Positions 22,414 through 35,153 are shown, counted from the first letter of the stretch. The stretch is DNA of 64,000 nt from Epiperipatus broadwayi (GCA_028023455.1 JAQFVV010006231.1:1941478-2005477), one strand, 5' to 3'. Program-made: numbers and translations. Notes: generated by a model from the letters alone, not told the origin.

Positions 22414-24160
22414 GTTAAACTGTTTTAATTGATCGATTCATGTCTGGATTAGCGTGCATGTATTCTTTCCAACTTATTAATAATTTATCTTTTAAATGTT
22501 TTTAATTTGTTTGAATAAAATATTTTACTTTTATCAACTTTTCATTGTGCGTTATTAATGAGTTTATTAGAATTTAAATGTGTAATTTACTTTTGTCAAT
22601 AGTTATTAACTAAGCCCCAGGTATAATATTCTCTAAAAAATAACTAAGTTATGGGAAATCAAAACCCCGATCCTTTAAATTATTTTATGCTTAAATTGCT
22701 ATGTGAGAAGGGATGGATTTCAGCAGATTTTTATACGAATCCAGGCACCCTTGGTAAAATAAATAAAAAAAACGCTGATTTTACCAGCAGCATAAGTCAC
22801 AATAATTAGTAGACTAGTTAATCAGGAAATATAGCTATGATTTTAGGAATATGAACAAAATATTTATATTTTCCGTCTTCATAGCTTGATTAACTTTCAC
22901 TTCATGGTATGTAAAAAAAAGGCCTACCAGAATTTATCAAAACTTAAAAAACGTTACAATATATATATATATAACTAGAAAATATTTTTTCTATTCTAAT
23001 TTTATCCTGGCTGTGATAAAAGTTTCTATGGAAATAACTTTCAATTAGGTTTGCTGAATACAAACAAAGATGTTCCATCCAAGCTTCTGTAATTAATAAT
23101 AGACAATAGTCTGAAGATAATAATAATGTGAAGCCTAGGCTATCATTTTATGTCCTGGTAGAAGTGTGTTCCCCTTTTTTTCAAAAAAATTCTCTAGTTT
23201 GTTGGAATGAATAAATTTATAATGCAAGAAATTCACTGAAATCCAAACTGGAGTATCTAGAAAGTAAAGAATGGAGTAAAAAGTATTAAAGATTATTATA
23301 GTTTTAGAAAGTTTAACAATTATTAAATATGAGATAATATTTTTATGAATTCAGGGGGTAACTTATTTTTATATCCATAAAAAAATAATTTTATTATTAT
23401 TTGTTAGTTGATTAATATAATATTGTTTTGGTTTGTTAATTGAAAATATATATTTTTATTTGATAGTAATGTTAACAAAAGCGTGTTAAAATAAAAATTT
23501 TATATACTAGTTTGTTGGAAAACAGCATGCCAATATAATATTTTGTGACATACTATTTTAGGGATTTTTTTATATGTGTATGTGCATGCAAGCATGCGTA
23601 TTTTTTTATTAATCAAGCTACTGCAATAAATTGGTTTTATTTAAGATTTAATTTAAGTTCCATGCTATTTTTATTTAAATCTTGTTCTTATTTTCATTAT
23701 GTAGTTAATTAAATAGCTTGATTATATTCTTGATTACACTTAAGTTTAGGATGGAGAATGATATATGACCAGGAAGGAATTAGGATATTATGAGAGTAGT
23801 TTTTCTACCATATGCAATCTTCTAGAAATGGAAGTGATAATCCAGAAGCTAATATGGTTTATCCTAATTATATATAATGTATCTAGATCATTTGATCTTT
23901 ATTCCTAACATCAAATAAAATGATGCTGATCATAAAATATAACCTGTGTTTTTTTAGAATTCTTCAGTGAGATTTTTACAAAATTGGAATACATATTTGA
24001 TCATCATCATCATAATTATTAATGAAAATCAGCATGTTACTATATTATACATTTATTCATATTTTATTCTGTTACATAAAATGTCAATCAATGAATGGGA
24101 ATTAAAAATAAAAAACGTCATTCTCCATACTTATTTATCTGTTATTTATCCACTTATTGG
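22414..24160. other. AT-rich sequence, no gene seen
   Basis: No element recognised. The frame at 23967-24212 overlaps a CAT microsatellite and the 63-bp duplication and is not a gene. Confidence 0.45.
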
Positions 24161-24286
24161 TCCTATACATTCTTTCCCTATATTCTTATATACATACATA
24201 TATATATTGTAACATAATTACAATCCTATACATTCTTTCCCTATATTCTTATATACATACATATATATATTGTAACATAATTACAA
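24161..24286 (+). repeat. Perfect 63-bp tandem duplication
   Basis: The 63-bp unit beginning TCCTATACATTCTTTCCC and ending TGTAACATAATTACAA is present twice head to tail (24161-24223 and 24224-24286) with no difference that I can find. This implies a recent event, polymorphism, or an assembly artefact. Confidence 0.9.
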
Positions 24287-24762
24287 GATCAAAAGATCCA
24301 AGTATATTAAATAATTAAGAAAAGATTCAAATATAAATATTTAGCTTAATAAGTGAAAAAGAATTGTAGCTTTTATTTTATATCAAAAAGAAAAGAATTA
24401 AAATATGCAACTTGCTGAGTATAAGCTATTAAACAAATTATTAAAGCATCATTGGATTGAATGAAATATACTCCTGGATAGTATCTATAATAGTAAATAA
24501 ATATTAAAATGATGAGTAGGAATAAATTAAACATATTTCATAATTAGATTTCTCCAGATATCACAATACCAATAATTATAAACAAATTATTAAGAACAAA
24601 CTATTATAACTCATGTATATGGAAATCAAGTGAGGTGAGTACACTAGTAACTCAATAAAATATCTTCTCAGGTATGCAGACAGTAGATTTTATCCACTTT
24701 CATTTCTTGGTTGGATCTCAAGTGCATGTCTAAGTGAACAACAAGTGAATATGGTCTATCCG

Positions 24763-24844
24763 GGTGCCACTAGGTTAGCTGGACCTAGACAAAGTTATAT
24801 TTATAACTTTTTCACATGTACCAGGTTTGAATCCCTTTGGTACC
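24763..24844 (+). other. tRNA-like sequence
   Basis: The 5' GGTGCCA pairs with the 3' TGGTACC (7 bp, one G-U). A 4-bp D-like stem (AGGT/ACCT) lies around TTAGCTGG, and a B-box-like GGTTTGAATCC is present. The T stem pairs poorly and the anticodon arm is an unusual long AT hairpin. It may be a decayed tRNA or SINE head. The GGGTGCCACTAGG part is shared with the R2 repeats near 27975 and 60183, so it may be an R2 fragment instead. Confidence 0.35.
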
Positions 24845-25982
24845 TTATTTCTTACAAAATGTATGATTTTGATTTTAGACCCATAGCACTGTATGCACTA
24901 ATATTTAAGTAAACACATAGGTAACATAAAACATCTTTAAACTAAAGTGGAATTCATTAGACAGAAATCATTTCTTAGATCTTAACAAATGTGTTTCAAT
25001 ATTTTTTATAAGTTTTACTAGCTCAGATTATATTATTAATTTAGGATGGCAATTGACTCATCCTTGCATGAAATAGATGATGGGGTGGTGGTTATAATAA
25101 TACTAAGAAATCACTAAATACTATGAAATCAATATTTATTTATGGCCTTTAAACATTTAAACAACTCATTAATTAAAACATGATGATGATGAGGATGATA
25201 ATGATAATGATAATGGTTTCAACCACAGATTTAGGACTAAGCCTAATCATAAAACCTAATTGTTATAAAGAAATTCATAATTATAGCTTAATTTTAGTAT
25301 ATCTAATTAAATCTTAAATAATCAATATCAACCATTGATGATGAATGATCACAACAAATAAAGTCTATTATCAATAAAATACATACATCTCATTTAATAA
25401 AACAATTTAACATTTATTAATTTATTATGAAAATCTATAAATAATTTAAAGATAAAACCAAAATTTTATATGAAATAATAATGAGAACAATAATTGATTA
25501 TCTGGCAATCATAATGTTAATTTTGAATTCTTCCCCCTTTCCCGTCAAAAATATATACATAAATTTGGATACTGAGTTTGCTAAAGTTTTGGATTCTCAA
25601 GAAAATATTTCATAAGAAAAAAATATATACACTCTCTTTTTTTTCCTTCCTTTCTCTTTCACATACTTTTATAATCTAACAGGTAAAGTAGAATGACAAA
25701 AAAAAAATGTTAGTAGAAGTGAAAGAGCAAGATTTACAGAACAAGTTTTAAATTATTTTTCTCCCCCTCCCTTCTACCCTCTGAAATGTTATACTTTAAC
25801 TTAAAACAAAATCTAATATTTCTAATATCACCTATTTTTCTTTCTTTACATTCACACACCATTACATATATGCAACAGTATTATTATATTATGTATGTGT
25901 GTGTTTTATCCCCATAATAGCAAAAATATTATCTAAAACAAAATCATAATAATAAAAAAAATGTTACATATTAATAACTTTA
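24845..25982. other. AT-rich sequence with a short GAT-rich microsatellite
   Basis: An imperfect (GAT/AAT)n tract lies near 25171-25215. Otherwise no feature is seen. Confidence 0.45.
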
Positions 25983-27765
25983 GGTTAATAGACAATCATA
26001 ATTTTAGTACATATAAAATCATTAAAGAAGCTTATGTTTATCGTTATTAAGAAATTCTTGGTTTCAATTGATCTTGGTTGTTTTAAAAGTTTTTTAAACA
26101 AAAATATACCACTCTGTTACTAAAATTTTACTAAGTCTCTGATATTATAAAGAAAAAATATATAAAAATTTATACTACCAGTTCTATTCTTTGTAGGACT
26201 TCCAATGAGTCAAATTTTCTTGTTTAATGTCTATATTTTTGCATCTACCATTTTCGTTTTCTTTGGAACAATCTTTTCCTTGAGGTGTATAATTATTTGA
26301 TGATGATGATCCTATTGAGTTTATTTGCTTTAGTGGACAATTTGGAAATCATTATATTATTTCTTCTCTTCTTGTCAAGCATGATTCTTTTAGTGGATGA
26401 AGTACAGTAGTTGTTTTCACGTTTATAAATTTTCTTGGGTTTAAACTCAGTTACTGGAACAATTAATTGGACTTGATGATTTAATATTTATCAGTATATT
26501 ACTCTTTTCCTGATCACCTTCCAATGCAGGTGAATGTTTTCTTCTTTCTATTTAAAAACATCTTATTTCTCTCAGTTGAAAAATGTAGAATATTTTTCAG
26601 ACAAGACATCTCTTCTTTCCTATATGATGTGCTGGCTGATGGTCTGGTCAACAGATGGAAAAATATATATTTTCCTAGCCCACCATCCTTATATTTTCAA
26701 CATTCAAAACTTGATATTAAAAAAATGATTTAAAAAAAAGGTTATCTAGAAGAATTAAAAATGTTTGTCTGCTTTAGCTTCAATAATTTTTAAAAAGTCT
26801 CTCTCATATCAACTGATTTTCCAGACTGCTTTTATATCCGATTTTTTTCTATTTTTGACCACCTCTTTTAATTAGATTTATAACTTATTTTCAACCAAAC
26901 TGTTTTTTAGCTGGATAGTACTAAAAATATCACTATCCTGATTTTTAGACAAACTTTTGTTTCAAAGGAAAAAATAGTCTTAATCCTTTTTTACACCTAT
27001 GTAACACCTCAAATTTGAGCTTCTTTCTTTTGATCTTAAGATGAGACATTTTTAAAATTAGACTTCTCACATCGTCTCTAAGTTTTTTAACAGAAAAACA
27101 ACCCTTATAATACAAAAAATTGTTGAGTAAGAAAAAAAAATAATATAACAGATTTCTTCTTTTTCTCTCAATATTTAATAAATGCAGATATATTTATGTG
27201 ATGTAACACACACACTCCATCATTCAAATCATGTATAAAATGACATTAAATAATCTAATTGCTAGCTGAGAAATTCCAACCTCAATATTTAAAATTAAAT
27301 CCTTAGCTTTTAATTCCAACTTACAATTATAGAAAAGTAAAATAGAGAAAGAATAAAATATCAGAATTTAGCAAATGTAGGTTAGCCTTGAAGAGAGTTT
27401 AATATTTGTGATTTAAAAGTGACTAACTAAATAGCTTTTATAATACACACTGCCTATATATGTGTTATAACTCGATTTAAAAATTTAACCATTGAATAAC
27501 CAAATGTGTGTAGTACTCTTTTTGAGTCTTCTATCAACACACAAACAAATAAAGAATATAATTGTTGTCCCACTCTCTTTCTGTCTTAAACTTTTAAAAC
27601 TGGATCTTGTAGGGTTTGAACTTGGATATCCTACAGCTTCATTTACTATATAAAAATGTGATGGTGATTTTTGTTCCAAACTTTCTTTCATGCACATTAC
27701 TACAAATTTAGCTAATGACTAAATTATAATGGCACAACACATATATTAAAAAAGAATCAAGTCAG
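25983..27765 (+). repeat. Large dispersed repeat R1, left copy
   Basis: About 1.78 kb matches the reverse complement of 62210-64000 along its whole length at moderate identity. Shared strings include AGACAATCATAATTTTAGTAC near 25990, GTGGACAATTTGG, GGTGAATGTTTTC, TATCCAGCTAAAAAACAG (minus) and the block near 27500-27745. No coding frame is conserved between the two copies, so the overlapping frames at 26524-26733 are probably chance. A B-box-like AGTTCAAACCC on the minus strand near 27610 suggests that a SINE forms its right end. The left limit is uncertain because the other copy runs off the window. Confidence 0.7.
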
Positions 27766-27904
27766 ATGCCACATGACCTCATTTAAACAAGCTTGTGTTA
27801 CAAATGATATATAAAGAGCTTGCAAATAAGCTCTTAAGTTTTGCAGAATATCCCTAACCCTAGACCAGTTCTGCTACTGGGTTCCTGAGGGTGGTGCTAG
27901 GATA

Positions 27905-28263
27905 TTCAAGCATTATATATATTATATATTATAATGGTCAGGGTGGATTGGATATCTCACCATATCTGCTGAACAGGGTGCCACTAGGCTATTGGAACCT
28001 GGAAAATGTATATTTTAGGCAGATATGTGCTGTTAAAGATCCAACTTTTACATATATTTTTTATTATGACCATGAGCCCCAGTCACTAGTTCATGGAGTA
28101 GCAGAGGTTTAAAACATATTTATTAAAATATATTTTTAATAAAGATTAAAAAAAAAACTAGATCACTGCCAGTACTAATTACAAAAAAGATTTTATTCAT
28201 ATATATATAGGTGACAACACACAAACTTGAAAAATAATTACTATAAAAAATTATGCTTTATGT

Positions 28264-28307
<44 letters not shown>

Positions 28308-28340
28308 TATTATTATTATTATTATTATTAGTATTAGTAG

Positions 28341-28372
<32 letters not shown>

Positions 28373-30187
28373 TTTAATATTTAATCTTAGAATGTTGAGC
28401 ATAGACATGCCATCTAGACAATGCATTTAAAAGATTTTCAAAACTTTTGAGTCCAGGCTAAAAGTCTGCAGCCACACCAACACTCGCTTCCCGATATATA
28501 TCCGCAACCAATGCAATGTGAACATGTTAGCATAGAACCATGCTGACAGAAATGTGCATCTGACAGTGTGATATTATTTGAAGAACATGACCTTTATCCA
28601 GTTCAGGATTATATGTCTGTCTGGCAAAGGAATCATGCATATAAAATAATAAAGAGAAAATGCTACGTATGAATGGGAGAGCGGTCTATCTTGCCAGCTT
28701 ATAGTCCCTATCCATAGAGCTGAAAGGGGTCAATGCCATGGGAAGTACCCCACATCCATTTCAATGCCATGACTACCCCTTTGGGGTCATGCATTTAGTT
28801 GGGTACATTGCCCTAAATGCTAACACTTTCCATTACATTGATATAAACATCCATATATCCCTCCACCAGCATTGACACAACTACGAAACAAATAGTCCGA
28901 AATCAAAACCCCTTTAAACTAACATATACTTAAATGAGTCTAAGCAGCCATCTACACTCAACTTAAATTTAAGTTAATTTAATAATTTACTGTATAAAAA
29001 ATATTTAGTTTAGGGTATTTAACTTATTTTAAAATTACACATTGTATTCAACTTGTTTTTACATCAAATAATATATTTGACCTATTTTTTAAAAAAATCT
29101 AATAATGCACAAATACTGATATGTGTTTGATTTTATTTTTAAATTCATTTGCAACTGCAAACTCCTGCCCTATTACAAACAGACCTTATACTAAGCATAA
29201 ATAAATAAAAAAAATATATAATACATATTTTAAAAAGATTACGTTTAAACTTTAGATAAGACTTTCAAAATCACAAAGTTTATAAAAAATAAAGTTCAGA
29301 TTTGATCAAGAGAGAAAGTCTACAGTTCATATTTAAAGAAAATAAACTTCGGAGATTTTAAATTGAAGAGAGTTTATATTTCATTTTTATCATTTGTAAT
29401 TTATACTTTCCTTTCTCTGTGCTCTTCCTTCATAATGAAGATTTGAATTTATGCAAGGGCCATTTCTTGCAGACAATGATGATTTATGAAGTTTTACAAT
29501 GATTTCTGAAGATGTTACCAGTGGTTCAATCCTAGGATCCATGGGGATAAAAGCTGTCTTGGGCCGGCTGGTCCGAGGGAAGTGCGATTAAACTGATTAC
29601 ATTTTTGGTAACAGCGACAATAACTTTTTTAATTTTTCAGCAATGACAAACGAATTCAAAATTTTAATCTTCTCTAATTAGTTATTTCTTTTGAATTTTT
29701 CCTTTTATAATCCTGAAGTGTCTTATCTAGGAATGCATGGATCCATCTCACATATTTCATATATGTATTTCATTGGTTCGTTGGATTTGTAGCTACATAG
29801 ATTTTTCCATTGTCGTCAGTGTATATCTCTTGGGCAGGAAAAATAAGTCTTTTGTTTTTATCTATTGACTCTTATCTATTTAGTAGTAATATTTCTAATG
29901 GTCATTTTTCCCTAAGGACCTGTTTGTAATTTTATTTTTAAGATTAAAAGGTTTTTTATTATATTTACTTAAGATTAGAATCTTTGCTTCGATTCTAAAA
30001 AAATTTTTAAACTTATTTTATTTCAATATTTAAATGAAACTTATCAATAAATTAATAATTCATTATTTGTGCATTTTGAACATCTGTGCTTTTAATTCAG
30101 TATTAGATATTTACAAAAAAAAATTTAAGTATTAAAATTTAAATGTAACGCATATATATATATATCCTGTTACAATATATATATATA
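27905..30187 (+). repeat. Large dispersed repeat R2, copy 1
   Basis: Segments match 60105-62220 in the same orientation. These are the GGGTGCCACTAGG...GGCAGATATGTGCTGTT block, the GTCACTAG...GGAGTAGCAGAG block, AAAAGTCTGCAGCCACACC versus AAAAGTTCGCAGTCAAACT, CAACTACGAAAC, and a right end near ATGTAACG...GTTACAAT. Identity is about 65-75% with gaps, so the exact limits are uncertain. No conserved coding frame was found. The element class is unknown to me. Confidence 0.5.
28266..28378. repeat. (TCA)n-(TTA)n compound microsatellite
   Basis: About fourteen TCA units pass directly into TTA/TTAG-type units. It sits inside R2 copy 1 and is absent at the matching place in copy 2. Confidence 0.95.
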
Positions 30188-31862
30188 TTATTTGATGTCT
30201 GTATTTTTAAAGCAATATACATAATTATAGAACTGAATATTTGGAAATACAATAACTAAATAATTAAAAATTTTATCCACTTAGTAGTGCTTTCGATTAT
30301 CCCAGTAATCTTTGTCAACTAAAGCTTTGAAATGCTAACTTTCTCACAATTCTGTGATCTTAACATTTGCTGCTTGCCTGTTAATTAAGTCTTGTTTATA
30401 TTTGTATATTAGCAGAGCTTCCTTTATTTTTCTTTTATTATTTTTTTTCAGTTTGCAATATTTTTACATTGTTAAAATTGAAGTCAAAACCATAAATACA
30501 TGATTTATTATGGTCGTAAAAAACAGATGCTGAAGTATTATTATCTACTATGCAATTTTGTTTTGATTTCTGAACTCGTTTTAATAATAGCAAGTTTTCT
30601 TTAGTTCTTTTTTCCAATGTACATCTAGATTTACTTATATATACACTGCCACACCTACATATCCATCTATAAATGACACAATTTTTATTTATAAATGAGG
30701 TTTTCTCTTTGGAGTTATTAATTAATTTGTTTAATGTAGGAGGTGTGTAAAATGCAATATCATATATACCTTTATAAATTTTCCTTATAAAATTTACTTG
30801 ATCATTTGAAATATATGGGATTGATATCCATATTTTTTTTCTTAGCAGGAGGATCAATATTATTATTAAAAATTTTATTCTTATATTTTGTATTAAAATC
30901 TTAATACCTTTATATATATATATGATTATAACTGTAGCCAACATTCAACAATTCATTCGAATATATTTCAATATTTTTGCCTTTATCCGATGAATATTTG
31001 CAAAGACTATTATTTCTAAATAAGAAGGACTTCAAACTTTCCATTTTGTGTGACATTGGCACTTTTGATTTATATGGAATATAATCTCTTTTTACTATTA
31101 GTTTAATGGTCATACAGTAAGCCAGCATGCATTGATTTCTAGTTATTTTAAGATCAAGAAACTGAACGCACATTAAATCTTCATCTGTTTTTATCCATCT
31201 TAGGCCTTTTAAACGATTTAATTATATAAACAACTCATTAACTGTATTTGGTTTACCATATATAAAAACATCATCAATATATCAATAATATACAGTAATA
31301 TTTTTTGACAATATTTCTTTTCAAAATATTTTCTTCATATGTAGTAATTATAAAATTACATATTTGAGCAACAGTAGGTAATCCCATGGGCCATTCATTG
31401 CACATTTTATTAAAGTCCTTATTAAAAACTGCATAAATATTTTTATCGATAAAATTTAATGTTTCAGTTATAAATTTTGTTATTTTCATATTAACATTTA
31501 TTAAAACAAGTTCAGAAATCGAAACAAAATTGCATAGTAGATAATAAAATTTCAACATCTGTTTTTACAACCATAATAAATCATGTATTTATGGTTTTGA
31601 CTACAATTTTAACAATGTAAAATATTGCAAATTGAAAAAAATAACAATAAAAGAACAATAAAGGAAGCTATGCTAATATACAAATATAAACATGATTTAA
31701 TTAACAGGCAAGCAGCAAATATTAAGATCACAGAATTGTGGGAAAGTTAGCATTTCGAAGCTTTAGTTGACAAAAATTATTGGGATAATCGAAAGTGCTC
31801 CTAAGTGAATAAAAATTTTAATTATTTAGTTACTGTATTTACAAATATTCAGTTATATAATT

Positions 31863-31868
<6 letters not shown>
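30188..31868. mobile_element. Penelope-like element pair C, with RT remnant
   Basis: A minus-strand PLE copy (about 30188-31500) carries RT, thumb, GIY-YIG and 3' terminus. It is joined at its 5' side to a plus-strand partial copy (about 31505-31868) that has only the GIY-YIG-to-terminus part. The inverted arms are about 360 bp and share CAAAATTGCATAGTAGATAA, ACCATAAATACATGATTTA and TTTGTCAACTAAAGC with their complements. This is the same 5'-to-5' form as pairs A, B and D. It is the only PLE in the window that still shows the polymerase domain. Confidence 0.8.
30438..31558 (-). pseudogene. PLE protein remnant: RT palm, thumb and GIY-YIG
   Basis: Three consecutive minus-strand frames give the order expected for a Penelope-like retroelement protein. 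The RT fingers/palm has CNEWPMGLPTVAQICNFI, then YYCILL. After a frameshift comes the catalytic YIDD at 31270-31281, followed by VFIYGKPNT. The thumb has VQFLDLKITRNQCM, RDYIPYKSKVP and ESLKSFLFR. A linker with FYTPPTLNKLINNSKEKTSF leads to the GIY-YIG region (NCVIYRWICRCGSVYISKSR, where the GIY-YIG motif reads CVIY...VYI) and its tail (YDHNKSCIYGFDFNFNNVKIL). At least two frameshifts separate the parts. The first ~18 codons of the most upstream frame lie in the inverted partner. It is inactive. Confidence 0.8.

Positions 31869-31900
<32 letters not shown>
31863..31900. repeat. (CA)n(TA)n microsatellite at PLE C outer end
   Basis: About six CA units run into about ten TA units immediately outside the PLE right arm. 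Confidence 0.9.
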
Positions 31901-31905
<5 letters not shown>

Positions 31906-32559
31906 TCATGCTTAAGTAGTATTCATTAACATGACTAAACTTAGCTTTTATTTACTCTGCTCTCTACATTTTTAGACTGAATAGTAAGTTCAACGGTAGT
32001 GGAGAAAGAACCTATGGAGATAAAAATTGAGACTAGGCAAGTAATTATGTTATCCTAGAAAAGGCCCTTACAACTGCACTGGAAGCAGCAAAAATCTTTG
32101 TAGGAAACCTAACCTAAAAACTCTATTCCTGAAATGTGTGAAATAGCAAATTAATGACTCATGCAGACTATCCTTGTTTAAATGTTTTAGTTATGGCACA
32201 ACTATGATTTTTTACAAGTAAATATTTAAATTTTGCTATATTTATGGATAATGTATCTTCTGTAAATTAAAATAATGACTCAAATATTATTGTAAATTGT
32301 GTTATTTATCATCAAAAGCATTGCTTAGTTTGTCCATTTAACCTCCACCTTAAATGTTCAATTATATTGTCCAGATAATCATGTCGATAAAAGTAGTCCT
32401 TAGACCCGATTTTACAATGGTACAGCCCCAGTATTACTGATATGAATCTATTGATATTGCTGATATTGTAGTGGCACAGTATTATTGATTTGAGACATGG
32501 ATATTGCATAATATTTCAATAGTACAGACACAGTTTTATTGATTTAAATGTGTAATATA
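31901..32559. other. AT-rich sequence, no gene seen
   Basis: No motif-bearing frames or repeats are seen. The minus-strand frame at 32312-32509 has no recognised motif. Confidence 0.4.
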
Positions 32560-34345
32560 GCAATAACTCAATGGTAAATCAAGAAAAGATAGTACTGCTG
32601 AGCTTGACATTGAGACCAAGTAGCCATTATATATTGCCTACTGTAGAAAAGTTTTTACATTAAATGCAATAGAAGGCAGCACAAGCAATATAACTGTAAT
32701 TTTATATTTAGCAGCAGGAAAAAGTAATTTTGACAAGACTATGCAAATTCATAAGCCCAGAAAAATTGTTATATGAACAAGTAGTGAAAAAAATGAGCAA
32801 TTATTTTAGTCCGTGGCATTCAAGACATATGGCATGATTACATTTCTGTAACATGCATTAAGAAAAAGTGGTAAAAATTAAAGACATTAGCAGAAGTCCT
32901 TAGACTTCTACAAAATATTACCCATATGGAGAGTTGATTAATAAAACCCTTTTTTGGTAATTTATCTAGGATATATCTGATGACAGGATGAAGAAATTAT
33001 TTCAAAAGCTATAAAAAGGGGTAAAACAAATAAAACTGTGCTAGAATAAGCATGATTGATCAAGGATATACCAAAAAGATCAATCCTGCAGAAATGTATA
33101 CAATCCATGATTCTGGAAAATTGTACAAAATAAAAAGCAAATGAACTTCTAAAAAATAACATGCTATTGTTAAGAGATATTGCAGTAAAAGTGAATAAAT
33201 TATGGGATTGAAGGTCATATTGAACACATCTATCACAAAACTGGAATGGGATATTATAAAGGTATGGCAACAATCTTATGAAAACAAAGAAAAAAGCTTG
33301 CATCATGCTCTTAAAAGAGTTAGAGCTATTCTTGCTGAAGGTACAGGTTTTGGAAATTTAATTCAATAAAAATAGACAAGTCAGAAATAATTTTGTTATT
33401 AAGATAAAATTGGACTTGCCTGACAATGAATTGTCCAGTAATCTCAATGTATATCCAAATGTAAATTGTAAAAGTAAATTATTAAAAATTAATTAAGAAA
33501 ATAATATGTTCACAAAAATATTTTGATCAACAGAGCAAAATTTTGAGGTGTCAAAAATGAAGATTAATATCATCAAAAATATATTCAAAGAAGCAGTAAT
33601 AATTTCTAAATTTAATTGTGAAAAAATGTTTGTAGATTACAAAGTAAAATTTTGACCCATATGTTAAAGAAAGTGAATCTCAGACAGTGGCAAAATTACC
33701 ATAGAAGAGATATATTTCTTGGTCAAAAGGTTACTTTATCATGTTAAAATGGTACAGATATATTATGCAGGAGGCTATTAAGATCACATCTCTTTAATTT
33801 AAAATTATGCCTATACCAGATGGGTAGGATCTAAAGACATCAAAAAATACTGGAGATTTTAAAAAAAACAAATAATCATATCATGGGTTGTCTCAGACAA
33901 TTTTTTCAGACAATGGTACCAACTTTTTGATATATAAATATATTAGCACAAAGATGTTCAGGTCAAGCCAACCTATACAACTACCTACCATACTAAATCA
34001 AAAAATCCTGCTCATAATATTCAGCAGTATAAACAAGTATTGGAAAAAGCATAAATGTGGGTTAATGTGTTCGCTTCCCGGCGGATGCTATGACATATGA
34101 GAAAAAAATATATAAACAACTATTACAAATTACTATAAACAGTTCTCATTGGCACTTAATACTCACAACTTTTATAGGAAAAAATGCCTACTAAATTAAT
34201 AATTGGCAGAAAACTCAAAAATAAATTCACTTTATTATTATCTAAGAAAGAAAGATCACTTGGTTCCGCAGAACTAAATCAAAAATTTGTCTCCAGCACT
34301 AGAGACACACTGAATAAGATGTTGCCGAGAAGATAATTGCAAAAA
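32560..34345 (+). pseudogene. Ty3/Gypsy retrotransposon relic 1 (gag to integrase pieces)
   Basis: Three-frame reading gives Gypsy-like segments in order. A gag part has PEKLLYEQVVKKMSNYF near 32760 and DISDDRMKKLFQKL near 32970. A zinc-knuckle-like stretch near 33198 reads YGIEGHIEH.YHK.GMGYYKG, where cysteines would be expected at the tyrosines. An integrase part has KDIKKY near 33835 and FSDNGTNFL at 33903-33929, holding the second catalytic Asp. After a frameshift follow TTTYHTKS and YKQVLEKA. Beyond the SINE at 34062-34112, MPTKLIIGRKLKNKF near 34170 matches the post-integrase region. Protease, RT and RNase H are not seen, so there are large internal deletions. It is not functional. Confidence 0.6.
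34062..34112 (+). mobile_element. Truncated SINE (family 1) inside Gypsy relic 1
   Basis: Only the B-box half (TGTTCGCTTCCCGG) and the GATGCTATGACATATGAG tail are present, followed by A-runs. It interrupts the Gypsy post-integrase coding sequence, so it inserted after the retroelement. Confidence 0.7.
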
Positions 34346-34971
34346 GCCTATCAAAACAAGGTATTAATTTAGAATTTGTCCTTTGCCATTTTGGTTTCTA
34401 AAGAAAGCCCCAAAACTATCTCCGACATAATCAAGTGTTAAAGGATAAATGTGTTCCAGTTATTTTGTCAAATATATTTTAAAAATTGCCATTTTTATCA
34501 AAAAAATTCCACAACTGTCAAAGAATTAAGTATAATCAATCATGTAAACAAAAAATTAAAATAATTCTCAAATATCAAAAATATTAGTAATTAAGAAATG
34601 ACAAAAAAAATCAAATATCAAAGAATAATATTTTTTAATTAGTATTAGTAATTACCAAATAACAAAAAAAAAGAGCAACAATAAAGATTACATTCAATGT
34701 ATTTATTGTCCACATTTGATTAAATATTATTTGCTAAACTATTGTTTTTGAAATTTTCTCTCTTCATCATTTTTTTTTGTCTTACAAAAGTTTTTGATTT
34801 TTTTTCTTTTTTGTTTTTGCACTTTAAAAAATATCCATAATGTTTTCACATTTATATTTAATAATTACAGATAACATTCATTCCATTTAACCAAATAGTT
34901 TTGATGAAATATCATGTTATCAAATATTAACATTTACTAATTTGTGTTTTTTAAAAATCTTAGTTTAATAA
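34346..34971. other. AT-rich sequence between Gypsy relic 1 and the MITE
   Basis: Rich in A/T runs. A clear LTR is not seen. Confidence 0.4.
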
Positions 34972-35153
34972 TTTATTTTCAGGCCCTGATTTAAGGCGAT
35001 TGGAGCGATAGGGCCCAATTGGTCCCCGCACTTGAAGGGGCCCCACATCCCCACCAAAATTAACAAAAAATTATTTAAGTTTAATATATAGAGAGCCCCG
35101 CAAAAAAAATCCAATCGGGCCCCGCACTTATTGGATCCGTGCCTGTTTATTTT
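34972..35153. mobile_element. hAT-like MITE with 8-bp target duplication
   Basis: A 166-bp element (34980-35145) is bounded by the exact 8-bp direct repeat TTTATTTT on both sides (34972-34979 and 35146-35153). Its ends are CAGGCCCTGATTTAA and the complement of CAGGCACGGATCCAA, imperfect inverted repeats that start with CAG as in hAT elements. The interior is unusually G+C-rich for the window (GGGGCCCC-type strings). It has no coding capacity. The 8-bp duplication and CAG termini support the hAT superfamily, but a transposase source cannot be named. Confidence 0.8.

Noticed and set aside
28262-28380. CRISPR-like array
   Set aside because: It is a simple (TCA)n-(TTA)n microsatellite without spacers; no CRISPR structure is present anywhere in the window.
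30438-31558. Possibility of an intact, active PLE
   Set aside because: At least two frameshifts separate RT, thumb and nuclease parts, and the 5' end is replaced by an inverted partial copy.
31274-31558. Start of the RT frame as a native N-terminus
   Set aside because: The first ~18 codons lie in the inverted partner copy (from about 31505), so the start is an artefact of the junction.
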